This document shows, one piece after another, positions 43,932-56,109 of a DNA stretch of 64,000 nt. Source of the stretch: Branchiostoma lanceolatum (lineage: Eukaryota; Chordata; Leptocardii; Amphioxiformes; Branchiostomatidae); assembly GCF_035083965.1 (NCBI RefSeq), contig NC_089722.1:39913958-39977957 (forward strand). The letters are read 5' to 3'. Position numbers and translations under genes: made by a program. Each line of letters starts with the position of its first letter. Within the stretch, counting starts at the first letter, position 1. The notes below the pieces were generated by a model. The model did not search any database. It saw only the letters and a list, made by a program, of their open reading frames with translations, and was not told the origin of the DNA.

Positions 43932-46900
43932 TTAATTGTATTTCTTCCCGGACGCGTTAAGGATAACCTCCATCCCAGCCTTGGTTGCTAGGAGACCCCT
44001 CTTCTCCGTCTCCAGGACGACCACACCCATCCAGAAGCTCCAGCCAATGAGAAGCCCGAGCAGCAGGTTGATCAGTGACGTAACGACGTGATGGAGCGGG
44101 AGGCGGGTGATGGGGATCACCAGGAGCAGACAGAGGAGGAGGACCGCCGCGTAGAACAGCCGGCTGGAGGCTGCGGAGACCATCTTCTCCTCCAGGACCT
44201 GGACCGCCTGGCGGAGGGACGCGTCACGCGCTGACAGGTCGGGAGGGTTGGATGGAGCTGAAAAACAAAAGGAATTTTCCAGATGAATGAATGGAAAACA
44301 AGACAAATCAGGTACAGTTGTAGAAATGAATATGCATCTTAAAAGATTTTTAAAAAATCTTCAGAAATGTTCATCCCTGGCTTAATATTATGTTTAAATT
44401 CATTTGCCAAGTCTCAGACCTTACCATTATTTGGCTCTGAGACCTTTTCCAGTTCCAAGTTTGCCAGCACCCCTACATGGTCGGAGTAGTTGAAGGGTTT
44501 TCCAGGGACCTTGTGCATGGTGGTCTCACAGTGGACACACTTCACCCTGCAACCGGCAGACCCCTGGAAGGCCCCAAAACAAAGATTATTGTGCTTCACA
44601 GTTCCATCTTTTCGTTGAATCACTGGTTAACAACGATAGTCTAAAAACAACCAAAGAGTTAATACCTATACAATATTTCAGTGACAGTCTGCCACCTTCA
44701 GCTTCAGGGCAAGATGGAAAGGTGCATAAAAGCGCAAAAGAAGGAAGCTTAGAAGGAAGAGAACTCAACCAAAATCAGCAGTGACAGACCCAATGTCAAA
44801 AAAAAGATTGTAAGAAGACTTGTCAACGTTATGGAGAGGACGACAGATGCACTCGCTAGATTGAGCAGGCTATATTGATAAGAGAATCTGCTCCAGTCGT
44901 GCATCGTCATGACGGGGGGGGGGGGGGGATAATGGGGCAGTGATACAAACTCACATTCGTCATAGGAAGTCGATTTCGATATCATAGGATTTCATAGCAG
45001 GCCGTGACAGGACCAACTACCGACAAGGATTTATATAAGAAGCCCTTTCGGTACCAAGACAGCTGAGACATGTCAGTGATGGCCGATATCCGGCCGATGG
45101 ACGCTACCGGAAGAAGAAGAAAAAGAGTTTTGCACGACGCATGCACGACCGAAAAATGCCCTCAGTTTGCGACCGTGCGATGAATGTGACCAGGGTCTAA
45201 ACAAAAATTAATTAAATAAGTGCAAGTAAAAAGCGGACCTTTCCCAAACCCACCTTATAGAGGATGTAGTCGATTCTCTCCAGGTCTCCAGGAGTCGTGA
45301 AGTTGTTTTCAGGATGACGGCTGGTAACGCCGGAGTCATCCGCCTTCTGGTGTGGGACAGAGATAGAACTTTACATGCATGGTGGAGTTGCTCGTTTGTT
45401 ACAATGTATACTACCTTTTTGGTATCTTCATTTGCCTTTTTTTCTTCGTATGTGATTAAGTTGCAAAACGGTTGACAATACTCATCATTTGAATGAACAT
45501 AACAGTAGTATTGATTGATAGTCTTTGATAGACGATTGAGAATGCAATGAAACGTAATGACTAAACATACAAAAGGCAAGTGACTTATAAATCAAATGAC
45601 TATCAAAAGTTTCCTTTAGTCCATGGCAGTTTCATCAGAATGTTAAATCACATGGTTAACAAAGCTCTTCAGATCATATACACAACAAAAGACTTGTGCT
45701 GAGTTGACGTTTCGGTGACTGTTTGTCACTTCGTTAGTGAAGACAACAGATGCACTCATTGGATAAAGGAGCTCGAGGCTGTATGGATCATGATATCTAC
45801 TCCAGTCATGGACCGTAAGGAGTGGGGTATACATACATACTCAGTAACGTTTGGGACCGAATTCTTTACAGTAGAGTACACTTCAGCAGCGACACCTAGC
45901 TGCAGTGCAAGGAACTACACTATCCAGTATTGCCCCGAGGAGGGTGACAGACGGTCAGCAAAACGTCGGCTGTGTATGGACTCGTAGTGTATTTGAATAT
46001 ACATGTATTAAAAAAAAAACTAGTCGCTTTCAGTATATGAACCTTGTGTTCAGCCGTCAGCCAGGCGTCCTCCATCCCCGAGTCGGACTGGATGATTTTC
46101 AGCCCGAGTTCCCGGGGTTGGAAGTTCAAATCTCCCGTGAGGATGTTTAAGTCTGCAGACCTACCGGTGAAGCTGTAAGTAAAGAAATAGTTCAGCTTCA
46201 TTTTTTGTTACCTTCAAGTTGCGACCAAAACTCAACTTTTTAAAATCTATTTTGATCATGCTTTCCCATCGTCTATCACACCTCAATGATAAAGTCATAG
46301 ATCATATAAACTGATTTCTTTATCCCGTGAAAAGCGGGCCTTACGTACCGAATGAATTGGCTGATTTCGAACGCCTGGGACACCCTGTGTGCTTCGTACA
46401 CGCTCTGCTCGGAGGCCGTCACCGTGTGCGCCGCGTGGGTCTGAAGTTCAAACAAAGTGTGACTGTTCATTGGTTAAAGCCCCTGTCACACTTGTGCGTC
46501 TAAACAAGCCCGCATGCGTTGCGTATTAACATGTTTTTGGTCTAGATTAAGTTTGCAGCCCAAGACGTAATTTCTTTGGTTCGATAACTAGGCTGCATAA
46601 CGGTGGGTCAACGTAGAAAACAACTTCCTCCCCGCAAAATTTACTTAAACCTAAAAATGGTAATGTGTAACTCATGCGCACTTGAATATACGCACACGTG
46701 TGACAGGGCCCTAAAAGACTAGACAACTAGACAACCGATTCCATCGAAAACTTGTCGGTGTCACCACCTTTATAATCAAAGGACGTCGTGTATGAAATCA
46801 AAGAATCAGCATTTATCTAGTCCTTGTTGAGTTGTGTCCATTAACAATCAGCTTGGTTCTGAAGTTTAAACATAGTTTGCACACTCAATTTGGTACAAAA

Positions 46901-49900
46901 AAAATACAAACAGAAACATGTTAAAAGCAGCTAAACTGCTATCCGAACAAAATTGTCGGGTCAACGACGACCAAGTCTCATTCCCATGGTACTTACGTGC
47001 GTAGCGTAGAAGTTAATCTCTGTCCCAGAGTACTGTATACGACAGAGCCCGACCAGTTTCCCGCCAAACCAGTCCAGCTCCACTTTCCTGATATCCTGCG
47101 GCAGGCCGTTCAGAGTAAACTGGTGCTGACAGACGTCTGTTATGAGGTGCTTGGAAAATACACAGACCCCACTTCCACCAAACCCACTGAAGCAAAATAA
47201 AGCAAATCAAAATGAAAAATAAGCTACAATTCAAGACCATCCACTAAACGCTCGTTCTCATTCAAATGTACACATTTTGTAACTTCCGTTGCCGTTTGAA
47301 CAAAGACGTTCCTGACGTTACGTTTTGCCACATATAAGGTGCGAAACTGTCGTTTTTATGACGACTTAAAACTTTTCTGACTTTTAGAAACGACAGTTTC
47401 GCTTCTTTTATGTGGCAAATCTTAATGTCAGGAACGTCGTATTTCAAACGGTAACGGAAAATTAAGTTACAAAATGTGCACATCTAAATGAGAACGAGCG
47501 TAAAACAAAACAAAACGAAACGAAACGAAAAAAAAAACTACAATGGATGAAATATCATTCATTCTGATATCTTACTCAGAAGAAATTGAGTATGTTCCCT
47601 GGGCTGGAAAATTACTAAGGAAGTATATTGGAAAGATGATAATCGCCTGTTATGTTAACCATTACACAGATCTGTGGTAAATCTCAATTTCCAGATTAAC
47701 AAAAAAAGTAAACAAGTCACTGTACATTAAAAGCTATACGGACCATACCTGTAGAAGTAGTGATGATACGGTAACACATGGCTGACCAGGGAAACCAGCT
47801 TTCTGTACATGTCATCTGTCACTACCTGTAGTGAATTAAACAGGCTGGTAAAGGGTTGACCTGAATGGTACCACATTGTAACTTTTATACTTGTCTTGAA
47901 AATCACTGTTTTGTCGACGTCCACTTTACTGATGGCGTCAGTACGTACCCTTGATCTAACTGAGCATTATCATTCTAGAGAATCATTTTTTGCCCAACTG
48001 AGTTAACTACCGGATACAACAAAGACATGTTTACAGACGTACACATGCTGTCGTAATCTAGCATGTAGGTTCGGCTTCATCTTGATAATGGTGAAATGTA
48101 CGATTTAGCTATAATCGGTTTATCAAAACGCATGATGAATATACATTTTTCAGTGCTACTCATATCTCTAATGTGAGGAAATCAACTTTCTATATAACTA
48201 AATAGGATATTTATATCACTAACATAAATATTCCATTTACGATGAAGTAAACTTTATCTTTTACCGAAATTGAGGTACAAATTGACAGATTCTTTGCTCT
48301 ACAGGAGTCAGGACGTCTGGTTATGCTTTCCTGTCATTGAAATGTAATTCTAATGCCCTGATTTAATGTGGAGTAATTAAACGCACAAAAGAAGCGCAAG
48401 AAAAATATCCTAGAAATAGTCATGATTTTTAGTACTAGAGTTATCAGCCAAGGATTGATGTGTTCAAAAGCTTATATGTTCCGAGAACCATAGTAGAATG
48501 GAACTCGTTGTCATCAAGTACTGTAGGGGCATCTTCACTGAGTAGCTTTAAAGAACGGTTGCAGTCATATATGCAAAGACTAGGTGTAACAGACGGTGTA
48601 ATATAAACAGCTGCTGTCGCGCCGCGTGCCTACGAAGCTGGTGTGTTACGCCCAATGGCGGTTGTACCGGCTATATAGATACAGATACAGATACAGAAGA
48701 CGCACCTCTTGTAGAGATACCAAGTCGTACTTCCCGGTGCTCAGTTCCTCTCCAATGGCCTGAGACCGCTCGGACAGCTTTGGACATAACGGAACGCCCC
48801 TTTGGGATATAACAAAGACGTATGAACAGGTTTCCCCCATTCCAAGCCTGCCGTATGTATATGCAAGTAATGGCCTTGGCGTAATCAACCAATCACGCCG
48901 CCGCTTAGGCTCATGAGGTAAGGTGATTGGCTGCTAACGTTCCCTTCAACATCTGCAGGGGGAATATTTGATTGGCTAACGGCGGGGCAGCGCTTACGCA
49001 ACACGAAGGACTCATCGCAGGTCGGTAATGATAAGCCTAGGCCGTAGCTTGTAGAAGGTCTGGTGGAAGAGGGTGAGACAGATAGGTAGGAAATACATAT
49101 CGATGGCTGTTAACCAAAGTTTGCACGACATCCTTTCAATGGTGTTGACAGCTACCAATTTGAAAGGGATATCGGTTGTTTTATGAGATCTGATTGTGTT
49201 TGGGACATACGTATACACAGTGCACTATCCAAATCATATAACATAACTAACATTCCCATAGTATCAGGTTCTACTGGTAAGATGATCAGTCAGCAGATCC
49301 ATGTGTTTGTGTTCTGTCAGACAGAGGAGTTTTCATTATGCAAACATATTACGTGTTCCCGATTGTCTGTTATTGTTAGCGGAAGGTAACGAGATGCATC
49401 TTCCGTGTTATCTTGATCTTACCGTAAATTCAGTCATTTTTCATTTGAATTTCACAGCGGGAGTGGAAAGGACGTTCAGGCGATGTTCGCGGTCGAGACA
49501 GCCCTCTAGCTAAACACATATTCGCACTGTCGTTATTTCCCGAAAACTAAGATAAAACCTCAATAATATTTCAAGATTTAATGTACATTAAACAAACCCC
49601 ACAGTGGCTTATAACAACGATGTATCTTGTACTATAAGTTTTTTGTCTTACGGTGTCAATTTTTGTGTGCAAAATGTGGACGTTCAAGGGTTTGAGTGTA
49701 AATTACAACAAGTATACTTTTAACTATCATTTAATGTCAACGTTAACATTTACAGATATCATTAAACAACCGAATCTATTGGAAACGTGTAGGACGTTGT
49801 GTGTGAAATTAAAGATTCAATATTTATCTAGTTCTTGTTGTTGAGTTGTGGACATCAATCTAATTTTACATTCGCCAAGTGATGTGTAACCCACCAGAGG

Positions 49901-49973
49901 CCTGGTCGCTGGAGAATCCAGTGTAATGTACTTACCAGCAGTTGAGAGTTAGAACACGCAGTTGGGCCGACAT
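43932..49973 (-). CDS. SMPD2: Neutral sphingomyelinase 2-domain membrane enzyme (SMPD2 type), 9 coding exons
   Basis: Exons 49973-49936, 48799-48706, 47825-47749, 47186-46997, 46440-46349, 46172-46043, 45346-45254, 44563-44425 and 44257-43932 join in frame to 392 aa (human SMPD2 is 423). The enzyme hydrolyses sphingomyelin to ceramide and phosphocholine. DNase I-fold residues are visible: LNCWG (N11), a metal-binding glutamate at SLQE (E44), SGVCVFSKH, a TGDLN segment (D178, N180), ERIDYILYK, and SDH (D266, H267), so the active site looks complete. The last exon encodes two hydrophobic helices, the C-terminal membrane hairpin typical of SMPD2. The start MSAQLRVLTLNC matches the family N-terminus. 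Introns contain foldback elements and a LINE tail. Confidence 0.96.
44800..44935 (+). repeat. Repeat in SMPD2 intron, copy 1
   Basis: acgacagatgcactcgctag followed by gctccagtcgtgcatcgtca aligns with 45,700-45,830; ends in a run of G at 44,916-44,928. Confidence 0.5.
45700..45850 (+). repeat. Repeat in SMPD2 intron, copy 2
   Basis: Begins ttgacgtttcggtgactg, then acaacagatgcactcattgg and actccagtcatggaccgt. A gacgtttcggtgtctgtcag segment at 14,021 shows the start is also dispersed. Confidence 0.5.
46478..46712. mobile_element. MITE-like element in SMPD2 intron
   Basis: Imperfect terminal inverted repeats agcccctgtcacacttgtgc and gcacacgtgtgacagggccc about 235 bp apart; no coding capacity. 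Confidence 0.65.
47249..47500. mobile_element. Foldback MITE in SMPD2 intron
   Basis: Ends cgctcgttctcatt and aatgagaacgagcg pair perfectly, and pairing continues inward (acattttgtaactt, gacgttcctgac, cgaaactgtcg with their complements). TAAA flanks both ends. Confidence 0.85.
48451..48700 (+). mobile_element. 3' end of a CR1/L2-like LINE (5'-truncated)
   Basis: In the plus frame 48451-48606 reads RIDVFKSLYVPRTIVEWNSL, then SLSSFKERLQ, and stops at TAA. This PRTIxxWNxL...SFKxxL block is the typical C-terminus of CR1/L2/Jockey-type non-LTR reverse transcriptases. A short 3' UTR follows and ends in a (gataca)n tail at 48,675-48,697. The rest of the element is missing, so it is a 5'-truncated insertion. 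The tail ends a few bases from the SMPD2 exon 2 edge at 48706. Confidence 0.75.
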
Positions 49974-50352
49974 GTTGTTGCAGGTACGCAGGCTGTGTCC
50001 AGGTACATCCGAGTTTCAGTCACTTCGCTTCGACATAAGGAACAAGGTGTTCAGATATAGAACATAGCTTCACCCATGATAAAGGCACTTGTTAGAATAT
50101 TGTACATTGATATAGATCTTAAGTCTAAAACGAAAGGTAAAGTGGACTACTCCCGTGTTTACTACATGAATAGTGACCTATTTCAAAGATAACCCTTGAT
50201 CTACGGTGCCCTTCCCGCCAGTCTACCACCTATAGTACCTCATGAACATCCCGCCCTAGCATGACACACCTTTCATAATTGTCACACCAATTTCATGCCT
50301 TACAAGTTACATATAGTACCGAAAAACATGTTAGAATTATACTTGTACTTAC

Positions 50353-50420
50353 AAAGGCGTAGTGAGCACTGTGACGTTAGTGTTGTCGTGAGAAAATGTC
50401 TAGATCTGTGAAAGCTGGAC
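50353..50420 (-). promoter_or_regulatory. SMPD2: Possible SMPD2 noncoding first exon
   Basis: A consensus donor (CTTTGTAAGT on minus) ends a possible exon at 50353, with a gtgacgtta CRE-like site nearby (about 50,370). No strong acceptor is clear just upstream of the coding start at 49973. An out-of-frame ATG lies about 37 bp upstream of the main start unless it is spliced out. Confidence 0.3.
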
Positions 50421-51359
50421 GGGACAAAGTACAGGCCCTGACAAGGGGTACAAGCCGTACAAGAACACTATTCTACCAACTTTGTAGCTCGTTGCTGTAG
50501 ATCAGGCATGTGTTATCAAATACCTCCCTTCCACACTGGATTATGTAGTGGATATAGATTTACCACCATTTGTTTAGTTTAGAACTCATCAATTTTGGAT
50601 ACATTTCAGACTTGAAGAAGTCGCTCCATCCCTACTGATAGTAGTGGACTAGTCTAAGATAACAACTTACTTGGTGTGTTATTTGACTAGAAGATAGTAG
50701 TACATGTATGTGTGAGCACACAGGTATGAGGTGCATATAAGATCGACAATGCAGGGCATGAGCATGTCGGGCACTGTATGTATATATATCGGGGTAAGAG
50801 TAGATGATAAGAAAAAAAAAAACATGAAACAAGGAATGGAATGCTCTTTTTTGTCTAGTTACCCTGTGTTTTTATTTACTGTTGATTATTAAAGAAAACA
50901 GTTATACATTAACCTCGAGTCTAGTCTTGTCATCTTTGGTACCCTTCCAACAGTTGATGGCAGAGTAGAGACCAACGTATAATAATGTATACATCACCCT
51001 GACATTGTTAGAGAAACCAACCGATTTAATGATGGCATGTAACGTTATAGCAAGTCATCGCTAGTGTTTTACCTTAACGCTGTCTAGAAATCTAGTGTAT
51101 GAGTAAACTACACGGCATGATGCATTGTGGGTGATAGGTCAAAGTTGAAGGCCCCTGCCATACTTTTTGCATTCCCAGGGGCCTCTAGCATATCAACCGC
51201 AATGCATCACACTGCATGTGTACTTCCAATAGTGAACAATCTTATAACGAGACAAAGAACAAATCTGTTCCACTGTCAAGGAATTAATAAAAGGAGAACC
51301 TATATTTACCTATCCCTTAATCTTCTAGACTGTTGAAGCAAAAATAGCAAAAAGATAAT
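50421..51359. other. Intergenic; nothing recognised
   Basis: Sequence between the SMPD2 promoter side and the dispersed repeat. Short ORFs only, none with a recognisable domain. Confidence 0.4.
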
Positions 51360-52450
51360 GATATAATTATCTCCATGAAAAATGGAGATATTGTTATCTC
51401 CATGAAAAATGGAGATATTGTTTTGGGTGTGTCTGTGTGTGTGTTTGTCTGTCTGTTTGTGTTTCCGCACTACTGTATGTAGTCAGCATAACTCAAGAAC
51501 CTCTTGATGGATTACGATGATATTTGGTATGTGGGCAGGTGTTGTGAAGCCGAAGTTCAAGGTCAATTTTGGGCCCCCTGGTATGTGACCTTGGTACTGC
51601 AGTAGAAATTCAATTTTTGTATCTTTTGACCTGGACGTGCTGTGGTCTTGATTTTTGGGTGGCAGATAGCTTGTGATGTAATAAAGAAGTGGTGTAGGTT
51701 TGGGCCCCCTAGCAGCTTCCTCTGGAACTGCAGGGGCGTTTTTGTAAATATCTTCTAAGGAGAATAACTGAACAAAGGAACGATGGATTTCGATGATATT
51801 TAGTATGCAAGTAGCTTAGACAGAGATGTACACAATGAAGTGCAAATTATGCTAATAGGGACTTAATTTGCATAGCTAATGAGGAAAATCTATATGTGCA
51901 GTGTTTTCCATTATAAGACTCAAATACATGTACCTTATGTAGTTTATGGGAAGGGGATCATCAACAGATACCAATTATGCAAATAATTTCCTAATTTGCA
52001 TAATCAATGCAAAACACCGTATCTCATCTAAATTGGAAAATTATAGGACTGTCAATATGATACTTAGTATGCAGGTAGCTTAGACAGAGATATACATAAT
52101 GAAGTGCATATTATGCTTATTGTGACTTAATTTGCATAGCTAATGAGGAAAATCTATATTTGAAGTGTTTTTCATTATCAGACTCAAATGCATGTAACAT
52201 ATGTAGTTTATGGAAAGTATGAATTAATTTGCATCAACAGATACCAATTATGCAAATAAATTCCTAATTTGCATAATTAATGCAAAAACACCATAATTCA
52301 TCTAATTGGAAAATCATACGACTGTCAATATTGCAACATATGTAAGTTAGATAAAGGTGTTTATGACCAAGCATATATATTATGCAATTGTGTAAGTCAT
52401 TTGCATGAATAGAGTTGTTCATGGAGATATGAGGTCGTGGAACTCTTGTT
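51360..52450 (+). repeat. Long dispersed repeat family, copy A
   Basis: Starts with hairpin-forming atctccatgaaaaatggaga (duplicated), then GT/GTCT microsatellite, cataactcaagaacctcttg, gatatttggtatgtgggcag, ttgggccccctggt, internal repeats with ttaatttgcatagctaatga (twice, about 250 bp apart), ending gaggtcgtggaactcttg. No ORF. Confidence 0.75.
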
Positions 52451-52641
52451 TATGTTGTGGAATGTAGTACAATACTTACACATGTACATGTATGTTACTG
52501 GACCTGTCAGTGACTTTCGTCCAGTCACTGCCAAAAGGTAGTAGATGCTACCTGAAACGTTTAACAGTTTCTAAAATCTGTACGGTTGCTTGAGTACCTA
52601 TTTGTTTGCGTAACAAAGTAAGTCGTATACTGCTGTCTGTA

Positions 52642-54154
52642 TCAGACCACGATGTTGGACCTCAGCGTGCCTTTCTGCCCGACTTCGTTCGCCGGCAGGC
52701 GGTGGAAAATCACTTCGATCCTGGGTGTCAGAAGTACAAACAAGGAACAGCTTAAGTATCAGCATTAGCATAAAATGTCATTGTGTGAAAGTTACAATTT
52801 TTATTTAGTATTTTTTTTTCCCAATAGTACAGCATTACTAGCCTGAGTACCAGCCTCCGTAGTGACCGTTGGCTCCAAAAAAAAATCGCTTGCTATTATA
52901 ACCGCGACTTTTTTTAGTCAGCGGTCACTACGGTACTCAGGCTACAGCGCTACATCATCATACATAAAAACGTAGGTCTTGTTTCTGTATTACTCCGTGT
53001 GTGCACTCTAAAAAAGAGTCTGGCCTGAACAGTAATTGGGCCCCAAAAGCGTGTCGATCATTAATACCCTTTCATCGAGGGTCCGGTAGTTCATCCTTCC
53101 ATCTTTTCAGATGATGGTAGCACTCTGGATTCGGCAACCCTCGAGGGTCCGAGGTACGTACAAAAATATATTTTCTGTCTGTTTGTCTGTCTGTCTGTTT
53201 GTCATAAGCGTAACTTGAGAAGCTGTGGATGTATCCTTATTACATTTGAAAGGTTGGTAGTGATCGGTAAAACAAGGGTCAAGTTCGATAATGGGCCACC
53301 TACGGGCTTTCTACGGTACTGCAGTAGAACTCCCAGATTTGATATCTCGTGTTCTGGCTCATGAAAGAACGTTACCTTTCGTATTTGACCGGCAGTTTCT
53401 GCGACAGGAAGTCGAAGAACACCTTCGTGTGTTTCTCCCTGTCGGCTTCCTGCTCCAGCGTGTCGATATCGGAGATCTCGAACAGCAGAAAGGGGTCGAA
53501 GGAGCCCCCCATAAAGATCCTCTGCCCGGCATCCACATGGACCACTACCCTCTAGGAACGACAGACGGCAGTTTGGTTAAAATCTCGCAAACAGTGCCAT
53601 GATACGTTGATGAAGGTAAGACATCCAGGTAATAATACACGCCAGAAACAGTTACTCAAGCGTTTAAGCGACTGGAATCGTGGATATGATCTTTTGCCAT
53701 GCTTCGACTGTCTCTCTCTATCTATATGTTTATTCTGCAAGAGTGAGTCAATAGGTGAATGCCATTCTTATCATTCTCTCTCTCCATCTCTATGTCTCTC
53801 TCCCCTCTCTATCCATCCATCCATCCATCCATCCATCCATCCCTGTAAGCAGCGCCCGTCCGCCCTACTTACCCCCTCTGCCATGTTGACATATTCCTGC
53901 CGTTCATATCAGTGACATGTATGACATATCTATCTTTCTGTCTATCTTTGCACACACGTCTATGGTATGTATGAATGTTTTTGTCTCTCTTTCTCTAAGT
54001 CTGTATCTCTCTATCCATCCATCCCTGTAAGCAAAGCCGTACGTACCCACTCCGCCTTGTTGACCTGCCCTGCCACCATCTTGGCTGTGTCCTTGATGAA
54101 CTCGTCGCTGATCTGGTCTTGCGTGAGGTTGGTGGTGGTGTGAACTATCGGCAT
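52642..54154 (-). CDS. MIF/DDT: MIF / D-dopachrome tautomerase family protein, 3 exons
   Basis: Exons 54154-54047, 53551-53376 and 52720-52642 give 120 aa (human MIF 115, DDT 118). The first exon is 108 nt and ends in phase 0, as in vertebrate MIF. The catalytic N-terminal proline follows the initiator Met (MPIVHTTTN), and the conserved lysine of the tautomerase pocket is at mature position 32. MGGSFDP matches the family's GGS(T/S)xP loop. HTKVFFDFLSQKL and RIEVIFHRLPANEVGQKGT resemble DDT more than MIF, and the CxxC of vertebrate MIF (CALC) is absent (PFLL instead). Members tautomerise keto-enol substrates and some act as cytokines. The coding start exon begins at an acceptor TTTGCAG at 54174-54180, leaving 19 nt of 5' UTR. 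Confidence 0.92.
52839..52944. mobile_element. Short foldback MITE in MIF/DDT intron 2
   Basis: tagcctgagtacc at the left pairs with ggtactcaggcta at the right; ccgtagtgaccg pairs with cggtcactacgg. TA borders both ends; about 105 bp. Confidence 0.8.
53160..53345 (+). repeat. Same dispersed family, fragment B
   Basis: GTCT microsatellite, then cataagcgtaacttgagaag, ttggtagtgatcggtaaaac, and tacggtactgcagtagaact, partly next to MIF/DDT exon 2. Confidence 0.65.
53813..53841 (+). repeat. ATCC microsatellite
   Basis: Seven or so tandem atcc units in MIF/DDT intron 1; a degenerate ctatccatccatccctgtaa recurs at 54,010-54,030 beside exon 1. Confidence 0.85.
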
Positions 54155-54189
54155 CGTGGCCGTGGGTCTCGGGCTGCAAATTACGGCCA

Positions 54190-54560
54190 AACGTTTAGCA
54201 GTGTTTGTAAGCCAAGTTTGTAGCTTACAATTAACCCAATCAAGCATTGTTCGAAAGCACCGTTTGTAATCCGTGTTTGTAATCATCAGTGTTTATAGTT
54301 TTTGAAAGCAGTGTTTGCAGGCAGTTTTTGTTAATTAAGCATTACATGTATTTGTAAGCAGTGTTCGCAAGCCGTGGTTGTAAGTATTGTTCGAAAGCAG
54401 TGTTTGTAACTGACATTCAATGTAAGCCGTATTTGTAAGCAAGCAGTAAACAGTGTTCGTAAGCAATGTTTGTCATTAAGCAGTGTTCGAAAGCAGTATT
54501 TGTCGTTAAGCAACTTGTTTTGTAAACAGTTTTTGTGGGCAGAGTTTGTATATAGTATTG
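54190..54560 (+). repeat. Degenerate short-unit array upstream of MIF/DDT start exon
   Basis: Many imperfect copies of gtttgtaagcagtgttcgaaagcagt (units about 17-26 bp) in the 5' intron. Confidence 0.8.
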
Positions 54561-54712
54561 TGTAGGGTTATACTCACTGATCATGAAGACACACAGGATC
54601 ACACAGTTAAAGCTCAGTGTATTTTGAGTTTAGGCGAAGGGCTAAAAGATCAACATGCTAGCAATGAAAAACCATGATCCAAATGAAGAAAACAACAACA
54701 ACATGAGCCTAC

Positions 54713-54800
54713 CTGTACGTTTGCACGATAACTTGGCCAGAAATTCGAGTTCGACGTGAAGTCCCAGAGCTTCTGCCTTCGTCTTACTTCCGGGTTAAAT
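54713..54800 (-). promoter_or_regulatory. Probable MIF/DDT first exon and promoter
   Basis: A donor (CAGGTAGGC on minus, exon edge 54713) could link a noncoding exon to the acceptor at 54174. An ETS-type element (acttccgg, 54786-54793) lies just upstream, consistent with a TATA-less promoter. Confidence 0.4.
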
Positions 54801-54965
54801 GACCCTTGACCTTCCTGATGACCAGCGGAAAGAAGGGCCTCCTTGCGACTGTTGACCAAAGCGCACTCTGGGGGTAATGACCTAAGTATTGCAATACTAA
54901 GTAACTTATCCAACGCTTAACCTGCATTACGGGATTTACAGGGACAGTAAGAGAACGTCCACACA

Positions 54966-56109
54966 ACAGATGAACTAAAGTGCACTGACTTTATTCAATA
55001 ACGTGATAACAGATTCGGCAGTAACACGGTCAATATAACATGGATTTTACTACTAGACCCAAAGTTTCAGCTTTATAAATTTCAGAATCATGGCCCTAAA
55101 CCTCAAATTTAGATCATTTTGTGAAAATTGAGGTGATGACACAGAAAAATATTTCTGTCATTTTCTCTGTGTGTCTTGTAAAAATTTTAGTGGAAAAAAT
55201 AATACGACTTATGGGACAACGTTACTGAAGGTTGATGAGAATTATCTATTTCAAGTCCAGTGTTACGCTGATATCTAAGAAAACGTATCACAGAAAAATA
55301 CCACCTTTGTTTAGTAGATGAGATGGATAGATAATGATTTATTCATAAAAATAACAACCTTTGCAGCACCAGGTTGAATTGCGGCCATGCACAGAAGGTG
55401 ATTAGAATATAGGTGGTTTACAAACATTCAACGTATTCAAACTTTACAATCACAATTGAATTGAAACGAATATCACCTATCCAAAACGTCATTCAACTGA
55501 TGTAAGTGTGCTGTTCTAAATGATAATAATAATATTTATATACTATACATTCTTATATTTCCAGATATTGAAAAAAAAACAAGGACAGTATACAGGCATT
55601 TAACATATAACATTAACATTAATTCTGTTGGCTTTTTTTTTATATTTAAAACCTTGCCAACTGATATGTCCATCAAAGCTAGAAGTCAACTTTATTTTGT
55701 TGGTGCCGGTTTAATTTTAAACAGTATCACCGTTCTTACAATCCTATCCATACACCAACCAACCAATAACGCTAACAACACTAATATCATTAAAGAAACG
55801 GCACTTGAAGGACTATAATTGACAAATTGTAAAATATTTTCACATAGAAAAATATGTACCGGTTAAAATACACTAATTTCTTCTTTTTTTTGTTCTAGCT
55901 TTTGCGTGTAACGTGGGTTTAGAAAGATGCGCCCTAGAATCAGGATGGCGAAATCAAAGATAATGCAGTGATGTGTCCCATGCAGAGCACTGGGCAAAAT
56001 TATGTGAGGTGCAACAACCTATATATAAAGATAGCAGAAATGTGTCAAGCATCTAATGGAGTGAATTACATACAGTGCGGGCTGAAATACTTGTCATAGG
56101 TTTGTCACG
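54966..56109 (-). other. 3' untranslated region of the NB-ARC gene and short intergenic stretch
   Basis: No ORF of interest. Minus-strand AATAAA motifs (tttatt on plus) occur near 55,338 and 54,990, either of which could end the NB-ARC transcript before the downstream MIF/DDT promoter at about 54.8 kb. The two genes are tandem on the minus strand. Confidence 0.4.

Noticed and set aside
53291..53602. 103-codon plus-strand ORF
   Set aside because: Antisense shadow of MIF/DDT exon 2; the minus frame has the family motifs and splice sites.
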